A stretch of DNA of 32,116 nucleotides from Clostridiales bacterium (GTDB lineage Bacteria; Bacillota; Clostridia; Christensenellales; Aristaeellaceae), in contig JAAYUF010000027.1 of the NCBI GenBank assembly GCA_012517815.1, positions 1-32,116 of the forward strand. Reading direction: 5' to 3'. Both the position numbers and the translations under genes were made by a program. The notes under the pieces were generated by a model that saw only the letters and a list, made by a program, of their open reading frames with translations, had not been told where the DNA came from and did no database searches. Of the stretch, positions 18,306-28,467 are shown in pieces; the first letter of the stretch is position 1, and each line of letters starts with the position of its first letter.

Positions 18306-19544
18306 TCAGGCCCCGTCTGCCACGCGCGTGAAGACTTGGGTCTCCCCTTCGTTGGTAAGTTCCAGGGTATCGGGGGACGGTAAACGGTAGGTCATGTTGG
18401 TCTCGTCCCCCTGATACCCGATGAGCATGAGACGGATTGAATCTTCGCCGGCCTCATACAGGCAGGTGACGGTTTCTGTGATACCGGCGCCTTGGACGTT
18501 GATGCTCATGTGATAGCCGTCCGGGTCAAAGCGCACGAAAGCGGCCGCGCCCTGGTCTGTCTGCCCAGCCCACGTGCCCGCGAGGGCGGCGTTGGGCAGC
18601 GTGTTTGGCGATACGGGGGTCGCCTTCTCGGCAACGGCATCCTGTGCGAGGGCCTCGGCGTTCAGCCATAGAACCGGGCGGATGAAGTGGCCCCGATCGT
18701 CGTATCTACCCGATTGGTAGAGGGAGCCGTCGCCACACACAGAACAGAACGTGCCCTCCTCATATCCCGGTGTGCGCAGGGACCAATCTGTGTCCGATAC
18801 GTAGTCCTTCAGCGTTACCTCAGCCGTCCAGAAGGAAGCGTAATCATCCAGCGACGGCAGAGCGACGTCCCAGCTTTCGCCCCGGCTGACCAGCCTTGGC
18901 AGCGCCCGCGTCACACGGCGATAAGCATCCGGCGAGGCGAACGGATCCGAGGAATCGCTGCGCCACGCGTCGGCGGCCGCGGTATAAGTGGGCGCCGTCA
19001 GGCGGTACTCCATGGCCGAGTAATCGCTGGTCGTGCCGAAGTAGAAGGAACGTTTTGCCTCCTCGTAACTGAGCAGGAATACGTAGTCCTCCGTATCGTT
19101 GCCGCCTGAGATTTCCGTTTTCTTCGTTTCGTCCGACCGGTCGAAGGGATCGCGGTTCCCGGGTGTCGTGATAGGACTGAGCGCGATCAAGGCCTGCTGT
19201 TGCCCGGTAAAGGCGGTTTGGAAGAATTCGCCGTTCAGCCAGGGCCGAACATCACAGGTTTCCCATGTGGCGGGGCCCTGCTGCTCGTACATCGGCCGGT
19301 AGGCCAGCTCAAACTGGGAGATCAGCAGCACGCCGGCTCCGGCGGCGTCGCCGTCGTCCCGGACGTCCAGCACCAGCCACTGGATGGGTTCCGTGCCGTT
19401 TTCCGGGTTGCCGTCCTGCTCGTAGCTGCCAAAGACGACCGTGTCCCCCGCGGCGATCTGCGGTTGGGCAGCCTGCGCCCGCGCCGGCGCGGCAAGCCCG
19501 CACAGCATCAGCAGCGTCATGACCAGACAGATGCGTTTTTGCAT
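18306..19544 (-). CDS. secreted DUF6273-like protein
   Basis: This 412-residue protein has a signal peptide at 1 to about 23 (MQKRICLVMTLLMLCGLAAP then Ala-Arg-Ala). Residues about 30-300 resemble the DUF6273 family common in gut Clostridia: VFGSYEQDGNPENG, EPIQWLVLD, LLISQFELAYRPMYE, TWETCDVRPWLNGEFF and a late WSLRTPGYE. The C-terminal 100 residues (from about 310, LAGTWAGQTDQG) look like a small beta-rich domain of the lipocalin-like type seen in secreted proteins. No enzymatic residues can be named, and the function is unknown. The start at 19544 has GGAGG 8 nt upstream; an in-frame TTG at 19559 lies before that site and is rejected. It is transcribed alone, towards uvrC. Confidence 0.8.
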   Translation of the reverse strand: MQKRICLVMTLLMLCGLAAPARAQAAQPQIAAGDTVVFGSYEQDGNPENGTEPIQWLVLDVRDDGDAAGAGVLLISQFELAYRPMYEQQGPATWETCDVRPWLNGEFFQTAFTGQQQALIALSPITTPGNRDPFDRSDETKKTEISGGNDTEDYVFLLSYEEAKRSFYFGTTSDYSAMEYRLTAPTYTAAADAWRSDSSDPFASPDAYRRVTRALPRLVSRGESWDVALPSLDDYASFWTAEVTLKDYVSDTDWSLRTPGYEEGTFCSVCGDGSLYQSGRYDDRGHFIRPVLWLNAEALAQDAVAEKATPVSPNTLPNAALAGTWAGQTDQGAAAFVRFDPDGYHMSINVQGAGITETVTCLYEAGEDSIRLMLIGYQGDETNMTYRLPSPDTLELTNEGETQVFTRVADGA

Positions 19545-20154
19545 GATGGATGCCTCCAATTTGTGATGTCATGGATGAATGGAATGCGATTCCGCCACGG
19601 AACATCCCGGTGGCCCGGCAAGCGGCGGACCCTCCCGAGGGAAGGCTTCGCCGTCTTTTCGCTTGCCATGTTTCATTGCGGGAGGAGGTTTTCGGTACGC
19701 GCCGGGCATCCCGTACCTTGCCTCGCCGCTGCGCGGGCGGTTGGGAACGCTTTGCTTCTATTGTAGCAGATCCCGACGCGCGAACAGGTGGGCTGGCTGC
19801 ACACCTGACCCGCGTTTTTATGCGACCCCAGTTCACACCCGGTTAGCGCGCGGGAGGGAAAGCCGAACCCGGAGCCGCGGCCCGAAGCCGGGCAAACCCT
19901 TCGAATGAGGGCTGCGGAACTGGCTCCGAGTCGTTTTCACTGTGACGATACAACTGAATCCCGCGCCATCGCCCGCAGGCCGGCGTGGGCATCGGGCCTT
20001 TTCGCGGGATGTGTAGCCGCTTGTTCCCGTGCCGATGAAATCCCCACATCCCGCGCCGGCGCCCGAAAACGGACAAGGTTTTTCCGCGGTTTCCGGCGCA
20101 AGCGCCCGCGCTCCCCGCCGTTTGTGACGTAACTGCAAATTCTGCGCCCGCGCC
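19545..20154. other. gene-free region between divergent genes
   Basis: This lies between the start of the DUF6273-like gene and the radA promoter. A possible -10 box for the minus-strand gene (TACAAT read on that strand, 19760-19765) is present without a good -35 box. Otherwise I see only GC-rich, low-complexity sequence and no gene. Confidence 0.5.
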
Positions 20155-20183
20155 TGTTGATTTTCAGAAAAACGTGCTATACT
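20155..20183 (+). promoter_or_regulatory. probable radA operon promoter
   Basis: An extended -10 element (TGCTATACT, -10 at 20178-20183) has TGTTGA 17 bp upstream (20155-20160), or TTGATT at a shorter 15 bp. It lies in a short AT-rich island. The distance to the radA start is about 500 bp, so the transcript would have a very long leader, unless an unseen nearer promoter exists. Confidence 0.6.
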
Positions 20184-20689
20184 TTTTATTGTATACATTC
20201 ATCCGTCCTGATTCTGCCGATCGTGACTGCCAGATTGCGCGAAACGCTCGCTTGCGCCCGCAAGCCCTCAACGGACCAACCGCGCCGCGACCGCACGGGT
20301 CAGGCCGCGCCTGCGTCATGCCGGCCGTATGCCTTGCCCGCGAGTGGCGAGGGTTGCGGCGGGCGTACAGCCGTATGCGTGCCTGGCGTTGGCGCGGCAC
20401 CGGCGTTGTGGGCACGCCCACGTATCGCCGGCTGCCCGCGCCCGCAACGCGCGATTCCGTGCCTGCGCTGTTGGACGGCGGCGCTTGCGCCGCCAGTCTC
20501 CCGCGCGCGCCGCGCTTCGCCCCTGCCTGGGTCGGGCGATACGCGCGCCAGCGAAGAAAATCGGCGTCGCGTAAGCGACGGGAACCGCCGGAGCGGTTTC
20601 GTAGCCTTGCGCGCCGCCTCGGCGGCGCAGTCTGCCCGGAGCCCAGACCGGCACCCAAGCGCGCCGTCCGGCGCCGGAAAGGAAAGCCA
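20184..20689 (+). other. long GC-rich leader upstream of radA
   Basis: About 500 bases separate the best promoter from the radA start codon. The radA frame stays open throughout, but the translation is Arg/Ala/Pro-rich and unlike any RadA N-terminus. The zinc-finger start after the TTG at 20690 is the normal RadA beginning. Short GC hairpins are present, for example GGCGGCGC-TT-GCGCCGCC near 20477-20494. No known riboswitch was recognised. Confidence 0.5.
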
Positions 20690-22063
20690 TTGGCCAAGGA
20701 TAAAACCGTATTCGTCTGCTCCTCCTGCGGCTACGAAACCCCGCGCTGGCTGGGCTGCTGCCCCGATTGCGGCGAGTGGAACACGTTTGAGGAACAGCAC
20801 CGCGCCGCCGCGGCCCCTTCCACGAAAACCGCCGAGAAGGCGGCAAAGTATCAGACCGGAGGCGACGCCGCGCTCACCCTCGCTCAGGTGAGCGAGGCGC
20901 AGGAAGTGCGCGTTTCCACCGGCAACGAGGAGCTGGACCGCGTGCTGGGCGGCGGGCTGGTCGAAGGAAGCGTCACCCTGCTGGGCGGCGATCCGGGGGT
21001 GGGCAAGAGCACGCTCCTTTTACAGGTCGCGGCCGAGCTCAGCGCCCGCTGCCGCGTGCTCTATGTCAGCGGCGAGGAAAGCGCCCGGCAGCTCAAGCTG
21101 CGCGCCACGCGGCTTGGCGTGCCGCAGGACAGGCTCTACGTGCTTGCCGAAAACAGCGTGGAGGGGATTCTGGCCCGGTGCGAAGGGCTGCAGCCCAGCG
21201 TGCTGGTGATCGACAGCATCCAGACGATGGTCAGCGAGGATAGCGCCAGCGCGCCGGGGAGCGTCTCCCAGGTGCGCCAGAGCGCCGCCGCGCTGATCCG
21301 CTACGCCAAAACCAGCGGCACCTCGGTGTTTCTGGTGGGGCACGTGACCAAGGAGGGGAGCCTCGCGGGCCCGCGGGTGCTGGAGCACATGGTGGATACG
21401 GTGCTCAGCTTCGAGGGCGACCGCCAGCACGAGTACCGCCTGCTGCGCGCGGCCAAGAACCGTTTTGGCAGCGTCAACGAGCTGGGCGTGTTCGAAATGC
21501 GCAGGCAGGGCATCTTCGCCGTGGGCAACCCCAGCGAAACGCTGCTTTCGCAGCGCGCGCGGGGCGCGAGCGGCAGCGTGGTGTTCTGCGCCATGCAGGG
21601 CAGCCGCCCGATCCTGTGCGATTTGCAGGCGCTGTCCGCGCGCAGCTTTTACAACATGCCCCGGCGCACGGTGGGCGGCGTGGACTCCGGCCGCGTGGCG
21701 CTGCTGCTGGCCGTCATGGAAAAGCGCGCGGGCAAGAAACTGTTCGACCAGGACGTGTACGTGAGCGTCGCCGGGGGGCTGGAACTGGACGATCCCGCCG
21801 CCGACCTCGCGGTTTGCATGGCCGTCGCCTCCAGCCTGGACAATTTCCAGCTTTCACAGTCGCTGTGCGTGATGGGCGAAATCGGTCTGTGCGGCGAAGT
21901 GCGACCCATCGCGCAGGCGGAGCGCCGCGTGGCGGAATGCGTGCGGCTGGGTTTCAACGAGATTCTGCTACCCAGGCAAAACCTCCGGCAACTGCCCCCG
22001 GTGCAGGGCGCGCGCTTGACGGGCGTGGATACGCTCATGCAGGCGCTGGCCGTTGCCCATTAA
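20690..22063 (+). CDS. radA: DNA repair protein RadA
   Basis: This 457-residue protein is full-length RadA/Sms, a hexameric helicase-like ATPase that processes recombination intermediates. The N-terminal zinc finger has Cys10, Cys13, Cys24 and Cys27. The RecA-like core has Walker A GDPGVGKS at about 100-107, Walker B VLVIDS at about 171-176 and the family-specific KNRFG at 256-260. The C-terminal part is the Lon-protease-like domain without the protease role (DVYVSVAGGLELDDPAADLA). I chose the TTG at 20690 because it gives the standard MAKDKTVFVCSSCG-type start and has GGAAAGGA upstream. There is no in-frame ATG near this site. It is followed after 25 bp by the PIN/TRAM gene in the same direction. 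Confidence 0.96.
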   Translation: MAKDKTVFVCSSCGYETPRWLGCCPDCGEWNTFEEQHRAAAAPSTKTAEKAAKYQTGGDAALTLAQVSEAQEVRVSTGNEELDRVLGGGLVEGSVTLLGGDPGVGKSTLLLQVAAELSARCRVLYVSGEESARQLKLRATRLGVPQDRLYVLAENSVEGILARCEGLQPSVLVIDSIQTMVSEDSASAPGSVSQVRQSAAALIRYAKTSGTSVFLVGHVTKEGSLAGPRVLEHMVDTVLSFEGDRQHEYRLLRAAKNRFGSVNELGVFEMRRQGIFAVGNPSETLLSQRARGASGSVVFCAMQGSRPILCDLQALSARSFYNMPRRTVGGVDSGRVALLLAVMEKRAGKKLFDQDVYVSVAGGLELDDPAADLAVCMAVASSLDNFQLSQSLCVMGEIGLCGEVRPIAQAERRVAECVRLGFNEILLPRQNLRQLPPVQGARLTGVDTLMQALAVAH

Positions 22064-22088
22064 CCGATAATAAGGAAGGGATAGCCGC

Positions 22089-23303
22089 ATGCTGAAAAAT
22101 AAGACCCTGGAGCGCCTTCTCCGGCTGCTGATTACACTGGTGGGCATCGGCCTGGGCGCGGTTGCGGCCGCGCTGCTCCGGCCGATGCTCCAGCGCGCCT
22201 ATCCGGAGGCGTTTGCCCGGGCCTTCAGCCCCATCCTGATCTACGGCGTGCTGTGCGCGCTGGGCGCGCTGCTCTTTTTCGCGCTTTCCCGCGACGTCAT
22301 CCGGCAGGTGATGGCGCTGAGCGCCGCGATCGAGCGCCGCTGGTCGAGCATGCCCACGCAGCAGATCGTGCTTTCGTCCATCGGGCTGATCATCGGGCTT
22401 CTGGTGGCGACGCTCCTGAGCCAACTGGTGCTTTCGGCCGGGGCGAGCCTGGTCACCATCAGCGTGAGCGCCATCCTGTATGTGGTGCTGGGCGCGCTGG
22501 GGCTTCGGATCGGCTACCGCCGCTACCACGAGAGCAAGCAGGAGCGCCGCCGGTTCCGCCTGCGGCTGAAACGCAGCGCCACCCTGACCCATATGCTGGA
22601 CGACGCCGCCATGATGCTGGATGACGAGGACGACCCGGAAGCCTCCGACGACCCGGCCGCGAAGCCGGAGGCCCCCTGCCGGGAAGCGCCGCCCAAGCTG
22701 CTGGATACTTCGGTGATCATCGACGGACGCATTTTTGACATCGCCAAAACCGGCTTTCTGGAAGGGGACATCTTGATTCCGCAGTTTGTGCTTGCGGAGC
22801 TTCGCCACATCGCGGACAGCGGGGACGGGTTGCGCCGCGCGCGCGGCCGCCGCGGGCTGGATGTGCTGGGCAAGCTGCAAAACGAGCTCAAGCGCAACGT
22901 GATCGTGGACGAAACCGATTACCCGGACGTCGCCGAGGTGGATGTCAAGCTCCTGCGCCTCTGCCGCGACCGCGGCGGCGTGGTCGTCACCAACGACTAC
23001 AACCTCAACAAGGTGGCCGGGGTCAGCGGCATCGGCGTTCTGAACATCAACGACCTGGCCAACGCCGTCAAGCCCATGCTGATGGCGGGCGAGGAACTCT
23101 CCGTGCAGATTGTGCGGGAAGGCAAGGAGCCCGGGCAGGGCGTGGGCTACCTGGACGACGGCACCATGATCGTGGTGGACAACGGTCGCCGCTTCGTGGG
23201 CGAAAGCGTGGCCGCGATCGTCACCACCGTATTGCAGACCAGCGCCGGGCGCATGATTTTCACCCGGCTGAAGAATATGGACGATAACGGCCATACCGCC
23301 TGA
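22089..23303 (+). CDS. PIN/TRAM domain membrane protein (YacL-like)
   Basis: This 404-residue protein has four predicted membrane helices (about 9-31, 45-67, 91-115, 117-142), a basic then acidic cytoplasmic linker, a PIN nuclease domain (about 202-320) and a C-terminal TRAM RNA-binding domain (about 331-395). The expected PIN acidic residues are visible: Asp206 in LLDTSVIIDG, Glu237 in LAELRHI, Asp285 and Asp303 in VTNDYNLNKVA. The architecture matches Bacillus YacL, a membrane-tethered putative ribonuclease whose substrate is not established. The gene lies 25 bp after radA, as in many Bacillota, but disA, which often sits between them, is absent. GGAAGGGA lies upstream of the ATG. Confidence 0.92.
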   Translation: MLKNKTLERLLRLLITLVGIGLGAVAAALLRPMLQRAYPEAFARAFSPILIYGVLCALGALLFFALSRDVIRQVMALSAAIERRWSSMPTQQIVLSSIGLIIGLLVATLLSQLVLSAGASLVTISVSAILYVVLGALGLRIGYRRYHESKQERRRFRLRLKRSATLTHMLDDAAMMLDDEDDPEASDDPAAKPEAPCREAPPKLLDTSVIIDGRIFDIAKTGFLEGDILIPQFVLAELRHIADSGDGLRRARGRRGLDVLGKLQNELKRNVIVDETDYPDVAEVDVKLLRLCRDRGGVVVTNDYNLNKVAGVSGIGVLNINDLANAVKPMLMAGEELSVQIVREGKEPGQGVGYLDDGTMIVVDNGRRFVGESVAAIVTTVLQTSAGRMIFTRLKNMDDNGHTA

Positions 23304-23354
23304 ACCGGCGGAGCACGGTCGCCCAATAGCCGCGCGAAGAGCGCGTAACGCCCC

Positions 23355-23442
23355 GGCCCGCGGCCACGTCCCCCGGGCGGTGAAACCCGCCGGCCCGCGG
23401 CCGCGCCCCCCGGGCGGTGAAACCCGCCGGCCCACGGCCGCG
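23355..23442. repeat. 37-bp tandem repeat, two copies plus partial
   Basis: A 37-bp unit starting GGCCCGCGGCC and ending GGTGAAACCCGCC occurs at 23355-23391 and 23392-23428. A partial third copy at 23429-23442 runs straight into the next repeat array. The unit is not a multiple of three and lies between genes. Confidence 0.9.
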
Positions 23443-23685
23443 CATCCTGACGGCGCAAGGCCCGTTTCTTTTGGGGAAAGGCCGACCGCGCGCACGGCTG
23501 ACCGGCTGTCGCGCCGGCCCGCGCTGCTCATCCTGACGGCGCGAGGCCCGTTTTTTGGGGGAAAGGCCCCCCACGCGCACGGCTGACCGGCTGTCGCGCC
23601 GGCCCGCGCTGCGCATCCTGACGGCGCGAGGCCCGTTTCTTTTGGGGAAAGGCCCCCCGCGCGCACGGCTGACCGGCTGTCGCGC
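23443..23685. repeat. 85/86-bp tandem repeat, three copies
   Basis: Three direct copies begin with CATCCTGACGGCGC at 23443, 23529 and 23614 (periods 86 and 85 bp) and share CGTTT..TTTTGGGGAAAGGCC, CACGGCTGACCGGCTGTCGCGCC and nearby bases with few differences. The third copy is truncated near 23685. The periods are not multiples of three and differ by one base, so the array is not coding. Each unit has an inverted GGCC...GGCC core that could fold as a weak hairpin. Confidence 0.92.
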
Positions 23686-23738
23686 CGCCGCGTCGGCCCC
23701 CTCCGGGCTCGGGGCGGGCGGGGAAGGCGGTTTCCTGT

Positions 23739-23767
23739 TTGCATTCCCATCCGCGATGCGGTATAAT
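23739..23767 (+). promoter_or_regulatory. promoter of the cytidylate-kinase-like gene
   Basis: TTGCAT (23739-23744) and a perfect TATAAT (23762-23767) with a 17-bp spacer lie about 50 bp upstream of the start codon, directly after the tandem repeat region. Confidence 0.82.
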
Positions 23768-23815
23768 ACAGGCAAGAAGAGGGCGACAACCACATACTTT
23801 CGGGGGAGTGACGTT

Positions 23816-24436
23816 ATGGAGGCGAATCAGGCCGTCATCACCATCGGCCGCGAATACGGGAGCGGTGGCCACGACATCGGAATGCTGCTGGCCAAGCGGA
23901 TCGGCGTGCCTTTCTACGACCGCGAAATCCTCACGCTGGCCGCCAAACAGAGCGGCATCTGCGAGGAACTGTTCGAAAGCCATGACGAAAAAACCGCCCC
24001 CAGCTATCTGTTCTCACTGGTCGGAAGCATGGGCGAGATTCCTCCGGGCGGCGGCGCGGCCGAAATGCCGCTCAACCACCGCATCTTCATGGCGCAGTTT
24101 GAGGCGATCAGCAAAATCGCCACGCAGGGCCCCTGCGTGATCGTGGGGCGTTGCGCCAACTATGTGCTGCAGGATCAGCCCAACAGGGTCAGCGTGTTCC
24201 TCTACGGCGACGTGCGCGCCCGGATCGAGCGCATCATGGGCGTGGAGCACATGGCCTACGACCAGGCCAAGGAGCATGTGCGCAAGGTGGACAAGCAGCG
24301 CCAGAGCTACTATAACTTCTTCGCGGACGGCAACTGGGGCCATCGCAGCAACTATCACCTGATGCTCAACACCAGCGGCGTTTCGCACGACGCCTGCGTG
24401 GACGCGATTCTGGCCTATATCGGCGGCCGGGCGTAA
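23816..24436 (+). CDS. cytidylate-kinase-like family protein
   Basis: This 206-residue protein belongs to the cytidylate-kinase-like family, which is common in gut Bacillota and distinct from the essential Cmk. The N-terminus has the phosphate-binding loop GREYGSGG (about 11-18) followed by GMLLAKRIGVPFYDREIL. Mid-protein CVIVGRCANYVL and VFLYGDVRARIERI fit the nucleoside-monophosphate-kinase fold. A lid-like basic stretch (RKVDKQRQSYYNFF) follows, then YHLMLNTSGVS. The nucleotide or other substrate is not established for the family. The start at 23816 is supported by GGGGAG upstream. It has its own promoter and no close neighbour, so the context says little about its role. Confidence 0.88.
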   Translation: MEANQAVITIGREYGSGGHDIGMLLAKRIGVPFYDREILTLAAKQSGICEELFESHDEKTAPSYLFSLVGSMGEIPPGGGAAEMPLNHRIFMAQFEAISKIATQGPCVIVGRCANYVLQDQPNRVSVFLYGDVRARIERIMGVEHMAYDQAKEHVRKVDKQRQSYYNFFADGNWGHRSNYHLMLNTSGVSHDACVDAILAYIGGRA

Positions 24437-25192
24437 GCGCGGCCGGACCGTCGGGCAACGGGCAGCCTGCGCCGGCGGCGCGGGCATGCAAACGGCCTGA
24501 GCGCCCGCAACCCGCGGGCGCTTTGCCGTCCCGCCCGGAACCCTCGGCCGGCGACCGCCCGCGGACGGCTGCCCGGCCCGAACAGCGACGCACCGGCTTG
24601 CGGGCCGGCGCGCATGCCCGCTTTCCGATACCCCATCGGGATGCATTCCCCCTACCGGCGCGCCCATGGGGGTTGCCGGTCAGGCGGCGTGCCGAGGGAA
24701 CCCGCCGACATCCCCGCGTATTCGGACGGTTGGGCACCGCTGCCCCCCGGAGAAGCCGCGGCGGAATGCGGAGCGGCGCCCGCCAAGCAGACGGAAAGAC
24801 GGCCGACGGCGGGGGAGGCCCAACGGGAACGGGCAGGACGGCAAACCGTCGCCCTGCCGTTGGAAATGTAAAAACTTGCGCGCCTGCGGCCGAACAAACC
24901 GGCCACGCGCGCGCCCTCCGCCGCGGAACGGCCTTCCCGAACGGCTCCGGGCCGTTTCCGGCTGCGAACGCCCGAGGCAGGCGCGGCCTTTCGCCCGCAA
25001 ACGGCCGATCAGTCGCGCCCGCCGTAACCGTCCCGCGGCCGCGGGAGAACGCCGTTTTGCGGCGGTTTGCGGCGGCCGTCGCACGCGCTTCCGGCCGGGC
25101 TGCCAGTAACGCCGGAAACCCGCCGTGCCCGGCGGGGCAACCTCCGCGCGCCGCCACGCGCACGCCGGTTCTCCATTTTATCGGTTTGGGTA
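24437..25192. other. gene-free GC-rich region
   Basis: About 750 bp lie between the cytidylate-kinase-like gene and the ftsH promoter. All six frames give low-complexity Arg/Ala/Pro/Gly-rich text without ribosome binding sites. I see no gene, RNA or clear repeat here. Genes often found upstream of ftsH in Bacillota (tilS, hpt) are not present. Confidence 0.5.
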
Positions 25193-25222
25193 TTGGTTTT
25201 TCCCGGTATACTATGCTATAAT
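25193..25222 (+). promoter_or_regulatory. ftsH promoter
   Basis: TATAAT (25217-25222) has TTGGTT (25193-25198) 18 bp upstream. An overlapping alternative -10 (TATACT) lies about 10 bp earlier. The AT-rich island here contrasts with the GC-rich surroundings. The leader to the TTG start is about 95 nt. Confidence 0.65.
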
Positions 25223-25323
25223 CGACTTTGATAGCCTGTCCGGTCGTCTGGCGACCGGCGCGCCGTCAAAGCAATCGCGTTTCGAGGGGCTGACCCTCCG
25301 CAGAGCGCAAGGAGGATACTGGT

Positions 25324-27326
<2,003 letters not shown>

Positions 27327-27330
<4 letters not shown>

Positions 27331-28268
27331 CAGAAATGGATTTACACGTTCACAGCGTGTTCAGCGATGGCCTGCTATCGCCGGACATGCTTTGTGCACT
27401 GGCCGTTCGCCAGCGGGTAAACGTGCTGGCGCTGTGCGACCACGACACCGCCGACGGGCTAGCGCCCATGGCGGAGGCGGTCGCGGCCTGCCGGGCGCGC
27501 GGCGCCGCCCCGGAACTGATACCCGGGGTGGAGCTCAGCGCCGGGGCCGACGGCCGGACCCACATCCTGGGCTATGGCGTAAGCCCGGATTCCCAACCCC
27601 TGCGGGAAGCGATGGCCTTGATCCGGCGCAACCGGGTGGAGCGCGGGCAGGCGATGCTCGATGCCCTGAAAAGGCTCGGCGTCGACGTGCCGACGGAATC
27701 TCTGCCCGAACGGGACAATCCGGGCATGCCGCTGGGACGGCCGCACATCGGCCGCGCGCTGGTGTCGCTTGGCAAGGCGCGCACGCTGGAGGAAGCGTTT
27801 GACCGCTACATCGGCGACGGACGCCCCGCGTATGTACCGCTGTGGCACACAACGGCCGCGCAGGCCGTGTCCCTGCTGCGGGAAGCCGGGGCTGTACCTG
27901 TACTGGCGCACCCCTCGCGCATGGGGCTGGCCCCGCAGATGCTGGAGGCGCTCATCGCCGAGCTGCAGCAGGCCGGGCTGATGGGGGTGGAGGTGTTCCA
28001 CCCCTCCGCGTCCCGCCGCGATATCAAGGCGCTCGAATCGCTCGCGCGGCGGCAGGGGCTGCTGGTGACGGGCGGCAGCGATTTTCACGGCGATCAGGGA
28101 TCGCGCGCCAGACTGGGCGGTCTGCCGCCCGGATGGCGCGACCCGCCCGCCGATCTGCAAGCCCTGCGCGAGGCCATGCGCGCCGTACGAGCCGGCGTTA
28201 TGAACGGCGCCGCCCTCGGCACCGGCTCGCGGGCAGCGGCGGCGACAGGCGACCAGCCTGAAAGCTGA
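27327..28268 (+). CDS. PHP-domain phosphoesterase (TrpH/YciV-like)
   Basis: This protein of about 313 residues has a PHP metal-dependent phosphoesterase domain. The motifs appear in order: DLHVHSVFSDG at the N-terminus, LCDHDTADG, PGVELSAGADG with the Glu ligand, VLAHPSRMG, and GGSDFHGD near the C-terminus. This layout matches TrpH/YciV-type enzymes that remove phosphate from 3',5'-nucleoside bisphosphates or short RNA ends. The substrate here is inferred only from the family. The GTG at 27327 overlaps the ftsH stop (GTGA) and suggests coupled translation. The ATG at 27336, nine bases later, is an equally possible start. Neither has a clear ribosome binding site of its own. Confidence 0.88.
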
Positions 28269-28467
28269 CGGCTCGCGGCAGGGTTTTGCGATTTGCGACC
28301 AAGCCGACGCGACGGGCCGCCCCAACCGACAGCGCGGGCTTTGCCGGCCTGCATGGCCGGGCGGGCGTCCCCTGCCTTCCGCACCCGCGGCAGCCCGCGC
28401 GTTTCGGCGCGGCCGCGGGCTCCGCTTCGACCGGTATTCCATCCACACGCAGTAAGGAGTCACAGCG

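Noticed and set aside
20174..20689. N-terminal extension of RadA using the frame open from 20174
   Set aside because: The extension is Arg/Ala/Pro-rich and unlike RadA, whereas the TTG at 20690 with GGAAAGGA upstream gives the standard zinc-finger start and normal length.
22035..23795. Long minus-strand open frame across the YacL-like gene and the tandem repeats, giving a repeated RDSRSAVRA-like peptide
   Set aside because: It is antisense to a well-supported PIN/TRAM gene. The DNA repeat periods (86, 85, 37 bp) shift the frame between copies, so the peptide repeat is an accident of GC-rich DNA.
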